Of a DNA stretch of 64,000 bases, positions 27,201-35,788 are shown piece by piece; within the stretch, counting starts at the first letter, position 1; each line of letters starts with the position of its first letter. The notes below the pieces were generated by a model that saw nothing but the letters and a program-made list of their open reading frames with translations, was not told the origin of the DNA and did not search any database. Both the position numbers and the translations under genes were made by a program. The DNA comes from SZAS-79 sp964599095. Its GTDB lineage: Bacteria > Pseudomonadota > Gammaproteobacteria > Burkholderiales > SG8-39. The stretch covers positions 62,001 to 126,000 of the forward strand of contig CAZREB010000011.1 of NCBI GenBank assembly GCA_964599095.1. The letters are read 5' to 3'.

Positions 27201-27388
27201 ACCTCCTCCTCGACGTTTTCGGGGGAGGCGCCGGGATATTCAGTCTGGACGACAACGACCGGGAAGCTCACGTCCGGGAACTGCTCGACCGGAAGGCGGT
27301 TATAGGAAAACAGGCCGAGCACCAGCAGGGCGGCCATCATCATGGTCGCGAAGACCGGGTTATGGATGCTGACGCGCGTAAACCACAT
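24275..27388 (-). CDS. RND multidrug efflux permease, hydrophobe/amphiphile exporter (AcrB-like) family
   Basis: Inner-membrane proton-driven drug exporter of 1037 residues, the normal AcrB length. It starts MWFTRVSIHNPVFATMMMAA, has one span near the N-terminus, large periplasmic loops, and two sets of about five further spans. The proton-relay region LSLSVGLLIDDAIVVRENI with adjacent acidic residues is intact, as is VGFMGGIIGRFFHQFGLTV. The sequence is closer to the HAE1/MexF-MdtB side than to heavy-metal exporters, since no metal-site motifs are seen. The start lies 8 bp after the adaptor stop. Substrates are unknown. Confidence 0.93.
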   Translation of the reverse strand: MWFTRVSIHNPVFATMMMAALLVLGLFSYNRLPVEQFPDVSFPVVVVQTEYPGASPENVEEEVTRKVEEAVNTISGIKTLSSRSYEGLSVVIIEFDLSIEPKIAAQDVREKIAILKPVFRDEIKEPRISRFNPDDYPIVSVSVTASGRSLRELSTLADQVIKKRLENVGGVGQATLVGGVKREIKVYLRLEDMEAQKIGADQVVRALQTENQELPAGAITTQTQEKIVQIKARVANPRDFQNLIVARRGGKAVTLGQVADIEDGQQEEETIALVNGERAISIDIIKSQGENTIAVVDGVRRVVADLKGLVPADVKVGIVRDASMGIRNSVADVKTTLFEGALLTIAIVFLFLASWRSTVITGLTLPIALIGTFLFIYAFGFTLNVLTLMALSLSVGLLIDDAIVVRENIVRHVAMGKDHHAAALEGTREIGLAVLATTFSIVAVFLPVGFMGGIIGRFFHQFGLTVVAAVLISMFVSFTLDPMLSSIWHDPQAEGKFSAGPLGRLLAWFHRLMERFSARYERLLGWSLSRRKTVLAIAVVAFFGSFPLMKFVGTEFVPEPDLSELQVQFTTPVGSSLELSTQKARQAEAVLREFREVRYTYATINTGFAQGKNSVNIFVQLVPRKERNRSQSALTQPMRERLGRIAGIELTQIGAYKSVSSGKPLQVSILGQDRDLLDGIARQVMAAMREVPGAVDVESSNKAAKPQLSVEVKRELASDLGVGIGQVAAALRPLLAGEAVGNWRGPDDQYYDVQVRLARADRARPEDLARVPLTSNQTDAAGSPRMVTLREIATIGNASGAQQINRKEQLREVLVTANVFNRAAGDAAQDMRGKLDGIPLPPGYRYTMGGSSKDIQESMSFAGQALVLAIVFIYLILASQFASFLQPVAIMMSLPLSLIGVILALMLFRSTLNIFSIIGFIMLMGLVTKNAILLVDFVNQERKAGAGRRAAVLAAGRIRLRPILMTTLAMIFGMVPLALGLGEGGEQRSPMGQAVIGGVITSSLLTLVVVPVIYTYLDDLAEWARRCFGKLGVLPSQ

Positions 27389-27396
27389 GGGCGGGC

Positions 27397-28554
27397 CTAC
27401 TTCCCGGCGGTGGCCGCGGCGTCGCCCTGGCCGCGAACGACGACCGGCGATTCGCTGCGCAACTGGCCGAGGTTGCTTTTGACGACCCGGTCGCCCGCGG
27501 CCAGTCCCGAGAGGACCTGCAGCGTGCCGCCCGCATCCGCCTGCCCGATCCTGACCTGCTTCTTGCGGACCACGCCGCCTTCGATTGCATAGACGAATGT
27601 CTGGCCGATTTCCTCCCGCACCGCCGACGCGGGGACGACGATGGCGTTTTCGATGCGCTCCAGCGTGAGGTCGCCTTGGGCGAACAAGCCGCCCCGCAAA
27701 AGTCCGTCCTTGTTGTCGATCACTGCATAGACGCTGATGGAGCGCGACCCGGGGGAGGTCGCCGGGTTGATCCGGTCGATGCGTCCGTCAAAGCGGCGTT
27801 CGCCGAACCCGTCGACTCGGAACGCGATCGGCTGCCCGACCCGGACCTGCGCGATCGAGGACGCCGGCACCGAGGCCTCGAGGGTCAGCACCGACAGGTC
27901 GACGATCGAAACGATCTTCGCGTCCAGCGGGACCCGTTCGCCGGGCTGGGCAAGGCGCTCTGAAACGATCCCGGAAATGGGCGCGAGGAGGGTCGAATCG
28001 CCAAGGGTCTTGCGGGCCGAAACCAGGTCTGCTTCGGCCGCCCGAAGGCGTTCGACCGCCACGTCATAGCTCGACTGGGTGGTGTCGAAGGCGTTCTGAG
28101 AAATGAAATTACGGTCGAGCAAGGCCTTCTGGGTGATGCGGTTCTTTTCGGCAAGTTGAAGTTGCGCACGCGCCGCCGCGGCATCGGCCGAACGGGCGGC
28201 CACGCGCGCCTGCACTTCGGTCTGGTCGATGCGGGCGAGCAACTGCCCCTGCCGGACCGGCTGTCCCTCGCGAACCGTGACCTCCACCAGTTCTCCGGCC
28301 ACCTTCGCCTTGACGGTGGCTGAAGTCAGTGCCATCAGCGTCCCGGTAACCGGGAGCGTGCGGGTCATGGTTTCCTGCCTGATCGTGTAGAGGTCTTCCG
28401 GCACGAATTCGAGGACCGGCGTCTTGGCCGTGGCCGCGGCCTTGGCGTCGACGCCGCGATGGCGCAGGGCGCCAAGGCCGGCGAATGCGCCTGTGGCGGC
28501 TATTGCGGCGATCAGAATGACAATAAGCGTGCGGCGGGACGGGGATCGCATCAA
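27397..28554 (-). CDS. RND efflux periplasmic adaptor (membrane fusion protein)
   Basis: Links the inner-membrane pump to the TolC-like channel. 385 residues with an N-terminal membrane anchor (LIVILIAAIAATGAFAGLGAL). No lipobox Cys is visible, so it is anchored by a transmembrane helix rather than as a lipoprotein. It has the split lipoyl motif VKAKVAGELVEVTVREGQPV and LLAPISGIVSERLAQPGERV, a helical hairpin between them, and a beta-barrel region near RVGQPIAFRVDG. It starts 1 bp after the tetR stop, so regulator and pump are co-transcribed. Confidence 0.93.
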   Translation of the reverse strand: MMRSPSRRTLIVILIAAIAATGAFAGLGALRHRGVDAKAAATAKTPVLEFVPEDLYTIRQETMTRTLPVTGTLMALTSATVKAKVAGELVEVTVREGQPVRQGQLLARIDQTEVQARVAARSADAAAARAQLQLAEKNRITQKALLDRNFISQNAFDTTQSSYDVAVERLRAAEADLVSARKTLGDSTLLAPISGIVSERLAQPGERVPLDAKIVSIVDLSVLTLEASVPASSIAQVRVGQPIAFRVDGFGERRFDGRIDRINPATSPGSRSISVYAVIDNKDGLLRGGLFAQGDLTLERIENAIVVPASAVREEIGQTFVYAIEGGVVRKKQVRIGQADAGGTLQVLSGLAAGDRVVKSNLGQLRSESPVVVRGQGDAAATAGK

Positions 28555-28555
28555 C

Positions 28556-29218
28556 TCAATCCGGATTGGAAACGGGATTGCCCGGGGCGAGCCCGCGGCG
28601 AAGCATTTCGAGGTGCTCCTCGATCACCCGGAGCGGCTCCATGCCTTCCGGGTCGAACGGCGCAAGCGAGTTGCACCAGCATGCAACGAGGAGCGTCGGA
28701 GCGAAGACGAGTTGGGCCACGTTGCGCGCATCGACTTTCCGGAATTCTCCAGCCTTGATCCCGCGGTCAATGATCCCGACGATGGCGTCGAGGCCGGGCC
28801 GCACGACTTCGTCGAGATAGAACCGTGCGATCTCAGGGAAATTCCGGGCTTCGGCAAGGATCAGCTTCGGGATCCCGGAAACCGGCGTGGACCCGATGCG
28901 CTGCCACCACCCATGCAGGACCATTCGCAGCAGGTCGAACGCGGACCCTTCGTATTGGTCGATGAGGTCGCGCACCTCCGCGATCGGCGAAACCAGACCT
29001 TCGCGGACAACGGCCTTGAAGAGCTCTTCCTTGTTCGCAAAGTAAAGGTACAGGGTGCCCTTGCTGACGCCTGCACGGCTCGCGACGTCTTCCAGCCGGG
29101 TATTTGCATATCCGCGCTCCACGAACAATGCAAGCGCTGCGGACGTTATTTCATCGGGGCGAGCGTCTTTGCGCCGGACCCAGCGCGGTTCCGGCTTGGC
29201 GGGATGGGGAGAACTCAT
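28556..29218 (-). CDS. TetR/AcrR family transcriptional regulator
   Basis: Ligand-responsive repressor, 220 residues. The N-terminal helix-turn-helix shows ITSAALALFVERGYANTRLE, then ASRAGVSKGTLYLYFANKEE, the standard TetR DNA-binding block. The C-terminal domain (from about residue 75) is helical and would bind the inducer. The gene heads the efflux operon, and a 24-bp near-perfect palindrome lies 10 bases before its start, so it most probably represses itself and the pump genes until a pump substrate binds. Confidence 0.93.
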   Translation of the reverse strand: MSSPHPAKPEPRWVRRKDARPDEITSAALALFVERGYANTRLEDVASRAGVSKGTLYLYFANKEELFKAVVREGLVSPIAEVRDLIDQYEGSAFDLLRMVLHGWWQRIGSTPVSGIPKLILAEARNFPEIARFYLDEVVRPGLDAIVGIIDRGIKAGEFRKVDARNVAQLVFAPTLLVACWCNSLAPFDPEGMEPLRVIEEHLEMLRRGLAPGNPVSNPD

Positions 29219-29227
29219 CGTGGCAAG

Positions 29228-29251
29228 ATATTACTGACCAGTCAGTAATAT
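29228..29251. promoter_or_regulatory. TetR-type operator of the efflux operon
   Basis: ATATTACTGAC-CA-GTCAGTAATAT: two 11-bp arms that are exact reverse complements around a 2-bp centre. It ends 10 bases before the tetR start codon, as self-regulated AcrR/TtgR-type operators do, and contains TGACCAGTCA-like core sequence common in this family. Very A/T-rich compared with its surroundings. It may also block the divergent thiC promoter, whose -10 is about 70 bases away. Confidence 0.85.
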
Positions 29252-29317
29252 ATTAGCGACGCCCGAACCTGTCAACGTGTTGCAGCGCAATGCCCCCGGC
29301 AACGCCAGCGATGCTCC

Positions 29318-29323
29318 TATAAT
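29318..29323 (+). promoter_or_regulatory. probable -10 box of thiC
   Basis: A consensus TATAAT lies about 15 bases before the first base of the TPP riboswitch, the right position for a transcription start near 29330. No convincing -35 hexamer is found 16-18 bases upstream (the region is GC-rich), so an activator or weak -35 contact is possible. Confidence 0.55.
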
Positions 29324-29331
29324 CAAGGCAT

Positions 29332-29420
29332 GTCAGCGTAGGGGTCCTGGGGAAATCTCCCCGGGTGAGAGAAACCCTTCGAACCTGATGCGGGTAATGC
29401 CGCCGCAGGGAAGCGTTGGC
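29332..29420 (+). ncRNA. thiamine pyrophosphate (TPP) riboswitch
   Basis: Cis-regulatory RNA in the thiC leader. The conserved THI-box blocks occur in order: AGGGGTCC at 29339-29347, GGGTGAGAG near 29363, then ACCCTTCGAACCTGAT and GGGTAATGCCGCCGCAGGGAA. An outer stem can form between CAGCG (29334-29338) and CGTTG (29414-29418, with one G-U pair). It binds TPP and shuts down thiC expression; the 65 bases between aptamer and start codon could mask the ribosome-binding site. No intrinsic terminator with a T-run follows, so translational control is more likely. Confidence 0.95.
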
Positions 29421-29484
29421 CGCCTCGGTTTGCATTCCGGGGCGTCCCGCCGGTTCCTTGCGTATCCATCGACAGGAGCCACGC

Positions 29485-31398
<1,914 letters not shown>

Positions 31399-31409
31399 CC
31401 GGCGCCTCG

Positions 31410-32702
31410 ATGTCGACGAAAGTGCCGGCTTCGATCGGCAAGTACCTCATCCTGGAGGAACTCGGGCGAGGCGCCACGAGCTCGGTTTACCGGGCTCGGG
31501 ACACCTTTTCGGAACGCGACGTTGCGATCAAGGTGTTCAACCACGCGGCGGAAGACCCGTCGTTCGGGGGCAAGCACCGGAGCGCATTCCTCACCGAGGC
31601 CGCATTGGTCGGCAAGCTGGAGCATCCGCATATCGTCTCCCTGCTGGATGCCGCAGTGGAGGAGGAATTCAGCTATGTGGTGATGGACTACGTGGCTGGC
31701 GGGACGCTGGCGCAATACGCCGTGATGGACAACCTCCTGCCGCTCGAAAGGGTGGTCGAGGTCGTGTTCAAATGCAGCCGGGCGCTGGAGTACGCCCACC
31801 GGATGGGCATCATTCATCGCGACATCAAGCCGGCAAACATCCTGGTCACGGAGAATTTCGACGTGAAGCTCGCCGACTTCGGCGTCGCCCAGCTCGAGGA
31901 GGCGACCCACACGAACATAGGAAACGCGGGATCGCCGGCCTACATGTCGCCGGAACAGCTGACCGATCGCGAGCTTACGCACCAGACGGATATCTATTCG
32001 CTGGGGGTCGTCATGTTCCAGCTGCTGAGCGGGCGGCTTCCATTTTCGGCCTCGTCGCAGGCGAGCCTGATGTACCAGATCGTGAATCACGCCGCACCGC
32101 CACTTTCATCGATCCGCCAGAACACCCCGCGCGCGCTCGAGGCCATCGTAGAGCGCGCGATGCAAAAGGACTTGGCTCAGCGCTACCAGAACTGGATCGA
32201 ATTCGGCAAGGACCTCGCCGCGCTTTTTCGCGAACTCGAGGCGCCGAGGGAGGATTTCTCCGAAACACGCAAGTTTCACCTGCTGAGGAATCTCTCTTTC
32301 TATCGCGATTTCCGCGATGTCGAGATCTGGGAGACTCTGCGCATCTCCGCCTGGCGGCACATGCCGGCGAACCGCCTGCTGATTCGGGAGGGCGACAAGG
32401 GCGACGGCTTTTTCATCCTGGTCGACGGTCGCTGCGACGTTACACGCGAAGGGCATCTGCTTGCGACGCTCGGGCCCGGCGACTGCTTCGGCGAAATGCT
32501 CTACTTTTCTTCGGACACAGCGATGCGCAGCACCACGATCCTTTCGACAACGCCGGTGCTGGTCCTCGAAATCAAGGCGGCCGCCTTGTCCGCGGCCAGC
32601 GATGCGTGCCAGGTCCAGTTCAACAAGTCTTTCATGCGGATCCTGATCGAGCGCCTCTCGGCCGCCAACAAGAAGCTCACCGAGCGCGCGGCCGAGTCAT
32701 GA
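31410..32702 (+). CDS. Ser/Thr protein kinase with C-terminal cyclic-nucleotide-binding domain
   Basis: Hanks-type kinase of 430 residues from the ATG at 31410. The catalytic set is complete: glycine loop GRGATSSV at 19-26, Lys41 in VAIK, HRDIKPAN with Asp138, DFG at 156-158, and SPAYMSPEQL in the activation segment. From about residue 305 a cNMP-binding fold follows, with IREGDKGDGFFILVDGRCDV and LGPGDCFGEMLYF, as in Crp-like domains. No membrane span is seen, so it is cytoplasmic, unlike PknB-type kinases. Its stop overlaps the uppP start (ATGA). Substrates and ligand are unknown. Confidence 0.92.
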   Translation: MSTKVPASIGKYLILEELGRGATSSVYRARDTFSERDVAIKVFNHAAEDPSFGGKHRSAFLTEAALVGKLEHPHIVSLLDAAVEEEFSYVVMDYVAGGTLAQYAVMDNLLPLERVVEVVFKCSRALEYAHRMGIIHRDIKPANILVTENFDVKLADFGVAQLEEATHTNIGNAGSPAYMSPEQLTDRELTHQTDIYSLGVVMFQLLSGRLPFSASSQASLMYQIVNHAAPPLSSIRQNTPRALEAIVERAMQKDLAQRYQNWIEFGKDLAALFRELEAPREDFSETRKFHLLRNLSFYRDFRDVEIWETLRISAWRHMPANRLLIREGDKGDGFFILVDGRCDVTREGHLLATLGPGDCFGEMLYFSSDTAMRSTTILSTTPVLVLEIKAAALSAASDACQVQFNKSFMRILIERLSAANKKLTERAAES

Positions 32703-33523
32703 GCATGCACGACCTGGTTTGTGCGCTCGTTCTCGGCGTGGTGGAAGGGTTGACCGAATTCCTGCCGGTTTCAAGCACCGGCCACCTGATTCTTGCCGGC
32801 GACCTGCTTGGCTTCAATGACGATCGCGCGAAAGTCTTCGATATCGTCATCCAGACAGGCGCAATGCTGGCCATCGTCTGGGAATACCGGGCGCGATTCG
32901 CAAACGTCCTCGCCGGGATATTCCGCGATGCTGCGGCCAGGCGCTTCGTGCTCAACCTCGTCATCGCCTTCATGCCGGCCGCGGTGCTGGGCCTGGGCTT
33001 CGGCAAGATGATCAAGGCCCACTTGTTCAAGCCCGTGCCGGTCGCCCTGGCCTTCGTCGTCGGGGGCCTGATCATCCTGTGGGTCGAGCGCCGGCCACGC
33101 ACGCCCAGGGTCAAGGACGTCGACGACATGGATTGGAAAGATGCGCTCAAGGTCGGATGCGCCCAGGCCTTCGCGCTTGTCCCGGGCACTTCGCGCTCGG
33201 GCGCAACGATCGTGGGCGGCATGCTGTTCGGGCTCTCACGTCGCGCGGCGACCGAATTTTCGTTCTTTCTGGCGGTGCCTACGCTGATTGCGGCCGGCGC
33301 CTACGACCTCTTCAAGAATCGTTCGCTGCTGAGCGTGGCCGACGCAGGGCTGTTCGCGGTCGGCGGGGTCGCCGCTTTCGTTTCGGCGTTCCTGTGCGTG
33401 CGATGGCTGATTCGGTACATTGCAACGCACGACTTCACGCCGTTCGCCTGGTATCGCATCCTGTTCGGTGGCGCAGTGTTGCTGACCGCCTACAGCGGGC
33501 TCGTGAACTGGTCGGCGGGCTAG
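32699..33523 (+). CDS. uppP: undecaprenyl-diphosphatase
   Basis: Membrane phosphatase that recycles undecaprenyl pyrophosphate, the carrier used for peptidoglycan and O-antigen. The ATG at 32699 overlaps the kinase stop and gives 274 residues with about seven or eight hydrophobic spans. The active-site motifs EGLTEFLPVSSTGHLIL (residues 15-31) and VPGTSRSGATIVGGML are intact. Overexpression of this family gives bacitracin resistance (hence the older name bacA). The coupling to a kinase gene is unusual. The stop falls in CTAGGCCTAG, shared with the convergent rhodanese gene. Confidence 0.96.
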   Translation: MSMHDLVCALVLGVVEGLTEFLPVSSTGHLILAGDLLGFNDDRAKVFDIVIQTGAMLAIVWEYRARFANVLAGIFRDAAARRFVLNLVIAFMPAAVLGLGFGKMIKAHLFKPVPVALAFVVGGLIILWVERRPRTPRVKDVDDMDWKDALKVGCAQAFALVPGTSRSGATIVGGMLFGLSRRAATEFSFFLAVPTLIAAGAYDLFKNRSLLSVADAGLFAVGGVAAFVSAFLCVRWLIRYIATHDFTPFAWYRILFGGAVLLTAYSGLVNWSAG

Positions 33524-33525
33524 GC

Positions 33526-33972
33526 CTAGCTCTGCACCCACGGGAGACCGGCCACGCGCCAGCCGCCCGAGGTGTTCCGATGCCCGCCGGAATCCTTGTC
33601 ACCTTCGAATCCCTCGAGTACGTTGTACGCCTCCGCATACCCGGCTCTTGCCGCCGCGGTCGCCGCGTTATGGGAGCGCCCGCCGGACCGGCAAAGGAAC
33701 ATGACCGGTGTCTCCTTCGCGACCTGTGCCTCCAATTGCGAGGCGAATTCCTGATTCGGCTTGCCTCCCGGCCATGTATTCCATTCGATGGCGATCGACC
33801 CGGGAACCCGGCCAACCCATTCGAGCTCGGCCTTGGTCCGGACATCGACGAGCTTTGCGCCCGCTTCCATCAGCGCATTCGCTTCCTGTGGGAGAAGGGC
33901 GCCGGCATATGGCAGCCTTAAGTCGGCAGCACGCTGTCGCGCTCTCTTTCTGATGGAATCCGTGTCGATCAT
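33526..33972 (-). CDS. rhodanese-like domain protein
   Basis: Single rhodanese domain of 148 residues with the catalytic loop MFLCRSGGRSHNAA and the upstream KLVDVRTKAELEWVGRVPGS. An approximately 35-residue N-terminal helical stretch precedes the domain; no signal peptide. The last 30 residues after NVLEGFEGD include a Gly-rich tail typical of this thiosulfate-sulfurtransferase subgroup. It is transcribed alone toward uppP and shares the glnA upstream region (264 bp). The physiological sulfur acceptor is unknown. Confidence 0.9.
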   Translation of the reverse strand: MIDTDSIRKRARQRAADLRLPYAGALLPQEANALMEAGAKLVDVRTKAELEWVGRVPGSIAIEWNTWPGGKPNQEFASQLEAQVAKETPVMFLCRSGGRSHNAATAAARAGYAEAYNVLEGFEGDKDSGGHRNTSGGWRVAGLPWVQS

Positions 33973-34048
33973 GAAGGTCCTTCAGCAATCGAAAAAATTA
34001 TAGGCCCGCATTTGCCACGAGCAGTCGTGCGCGTCTTGGTGCGTGAGA

Positions 34049-34065
34049 CGCCCCATAATGGTGCA
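34049..34065. promoter_or_regulatory. NtrC-binding site 1 (enhancer) of glnA
   Basis: CGCCCCATAATGGTGCA matches the NtrC consensus TGCACYAAAWTGGTGCA at 14 of 17 positions by my count. Its centre is about 127 bases before the start predicted from the sigma-54 promoter, and 30 bases (about three helical turns) from a second site, an arrangement like that at E. coli glnA. Confidence 0.75.
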
Positions 34066-34078
34066 AAGACGCTTGCGG

Positions 34079-34095
34079 CGCATTGAAACGGTGCG
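34079..34095. promoter_or_regulatory. NtrC-binding site 2 (enhancer) of glnA
   Basis: CGCATTGAAACGGTGCG matches the NtrC consensus at 12 of 17 positions by my count, including both half-site cores. Weaker than site 1 and exactly 30 bases downstream, so both would lie on one face of the DNA. Confidence 0.65.
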
Positions 34096-34157
34096 TTTTC
34101 TTTCTGTAGAATTCGTCCGGGGTTCTTGGCAAGCAGGGAACTCACCCTGTTTTCTGT

Positions 34158-34174
34158 TTGGCATGGAAACTGCT
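34158..34174 (+). promoter_or_regulatory. sigma-54 (RpoN) promoter of glnA
   Basis: TTGGCATGGAAACTGCT has the required GG (34160-34161) and GC (34172-34173) separated by ten bases and otherwise fits TTGGCACG-N4-TTGCT well. Transcription would start near 34185, about 52 bases before the glnA ATG. Together with the two NtrC-like sites and the ntrBC genes downstream it points to nitrogen-limited induction. Confidence 0.85.
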
Positions 34175-34236
34175 CGATTCCGTCGCCCGGCCGTGCGGCC
34201 GGTCCCGATTTTCATTCGCTACTTCAGGAGAGTTAA

Positions 34237-35649
34237 ATGCCATCGGCAGCCGATGTATTGAAGTTGGCCAAGGAGAAGGAGGTCAAGTTCGTCGACTTCC
34301 GTTTCACCGACACGCTCGGAAAAGAGCAGCATGTGTCCGTGCCGGCCAAGTATTTCACCATGGACAAATTCGAATCCGGCCACGCCTTCGACGGGTCGTC
34401 GATCGCGGGTTGGAAGGGCATCCAAGCCTCCGACATGCTCCTGATGCCGGATCCCAACACTGCGCGCATGGACCCATTCACCGACGAGGCGGTCCTCAAT
34501 ATTTCGTGCGACGTTGTCGAGCCATCGGATGGCAAGCCCTACGACCGCTGCCCGCGCGGCATCGCCAAGCGGGCCGAGGCCTACCTCAAATCTTCCGGGC
34601 TCGGCGATACCGCCTACTTCGGACCGGAACCAGAATTCTTCATATTCGACGGCGTCACGTGGCACGTCGACATGTCGGGCTGCTCGGTCAAGATCCGCTC
34701 GGAAGAAGCCCCGTGGTCCTCCAGCATCGACTATGAGTCGGGCAACATGGGACACCGGGCGCCGGTCAAAGGCGGGTATTTCCCGGTACCGCCGGCCGAT
34801 ACGCTGCAGGACATCCGCAACGCGATGTGCATCGCTCTCGAGCAACAGGGCGTGGAAGTCGAAGTGCATCACCACGAGGTGGCGGCGCCGGGCCAGTGCG
34901 AAATCGGTACGAAGTTCGCGCCGCTCGTGCAGCGCGCCGACTGGATGCAGATCCTGAAGTACACGGTGTGGAACGTTGCGGCTTCATACGGCAAGACCGC
35001 CACGTTCATGCCAAAGCCCGTCGTCGGCGACAACGGGTCCGGCATGCACGTGCACCAGTCGGTGTGGAAGGGCGGCGAGAACCTGTTTGCCGGCAATGGC
35101 TACGCCGGGCTTTCCGAATTCGCGCTGTACTACATCGGCGGGGTGATCAAGCACGCCAAGGCGCTCAACGCAATCACAAATCCGGGGACCAACAGCTACA
35201 AGCGGCTTGTACCGGGATTCGAGGCGCCGATCAACCTCGCATATTCCGCGCGCAACCGCTCGGCTTCCTGCCGCATTCCGTTCGTGAACAGCCCGAAGGC
35301 ACGGCGCGTCGAAGTTCGCTTCCCGGATCCGACGGCCAATTCCTACATGGCGTTCGCCGCGCTCCTGATGGCCGGCCTCGATGGGGTGCAGAACAAAATC
35401 CATCCTGGGGACCCGATCGACAAGAACCTCTACGACCTGCCGCCGGAAGAGGCCAAGAAAGTGCCGAACGTCTGCTCGTCGCTCGACCAGGCGCTCGAGC
35501 ACCTCGACAAGGATCGTGCGTTCCTGACAAAGGGCGGCGTGTTCTCGGACGAATTCATCGATGCGTACATCGAGCTGAAGATGAACGAAGTCACGCGCTT
35601 CCGCATGACCACGCACCCGCTCGAGTTCGACATGTACTACTCTTCGTGA
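34237..35649 (+). CDS. glnA: glutamine synthetase, type I
   Basis: Joins ammonia to glutamate at the cost of ATP; central enzyme of nitrogen assimilation. 470 residues, preceded by GGAGAG at about 10 bases. Family motifs are present: FDGSSIAGWKGIQASDM, KPVVGDNGSGMHVHQS and NPGTNSYKRLVPGFEAP. The adenylylation loop near residue 400 reads KNLYDLPPEEAKK with the target Tyr, so activity is expected to be controlled by GlnE. It has its own sigma-54 promoter and a strong terminator, so it is mostly separate from the ntrBC transcript downstream. Confidence 0.98.
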   Translation: MPSAADVLKLAKEKEVKFVDFRFTDTLGKEQHVSVPAKYFTMDKFESGHAFDGSSIAGWKGIQASDMLLMPDPNTARMDPFTDEAVLNISCDVVEPSDGKPYDRCPRGIAKRAEAYLKSSGLGDTAYFGPEPEFFIFDGVTWHVDMSGCSVKIRSEEAPWSSSIDYESGNMGHRAPVKGGYFPVPPADTLQDIRNAMCIALEQQGVEVEVHHHEVAAPGQCEIGTKFAPLVQRADWMQILKYTVWNVAASYGKTATFMPKPVVGDNGSGMHVHQSVWKGGENLFAGNGYAGLSEFALYYIGGVIKHAKALNAITNPGTNSYKRLVPGFEAPINLAYSARNRSASCRIPFVNSPKARRVEVRFPDPTANSYMAFAALLMAGLDGVQNKIHPGDPIDKNLYDLPPEEAKKVPNVCSSLDQALEHLDKDRAFLTKGGVFSDEFIDAYIELKMNEVTRFRMTTHPLEFDMYYSS

Positions 35650-35689
35650 GCGGGAACGACTAGCCCGCTTCGACCTCTGTGCGTTAAAC

Positions 35690-35722
35690 AAAGGACGGGC
35701 TTGCCCCGTCCTTTTTTATTTT
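35690..35722 (+). terminator. intrinsic terminator of glnA
   Basis: AAGGACGGG (35691-35699) pairs perfectly with CCCGTCCTT (35705-35713) around a five-base loop CTTGC, and the run of T residues continues to about 35722. It begins about 40 bases after the glnA stop. Strong stem and T-tract. Confidence 0.93.
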
Positions 35723-35730
35723 TGCGCGCG

Positions 35731-35760
35731 ATTGAATATTTTCAATGTATAACATACACT
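35731..35760 (+). promoter_or_regulatory. probable promoter and inverted repeat before the DUF4124-ntrBC genes
   Basis: TTGAAT at 35732-35737 and TACACT at 35755-35760 are separated by 17 bases and fit a sigma-70 promoter with four matches each. ATTGAA (35731-35736) and TTCAAT (35741-35746) form an exact inverted repeat over the -35 box, a possible operator. It follows directly after the glnA terminator, so ntrBC could be expressed without glnA read-through. Confidence 0.55.
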
Positions 35761-35788
35761 TGTTGGATTAATTTAAGGCTTCTTCTGG

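Noticed and set aside
25859..27592. Second long plus-strand open frame (577 codons) opposite the RND pump and adaptor
   Set aside because: Same reason: antisense of recognised genes, extreme Arg/Asp content, no motif.
34029..34043. A third NtrC-like site near 34029-34043
   Set aside because: Half-site cores are one base too close together compared with the consensus, unlike the two sites reported.
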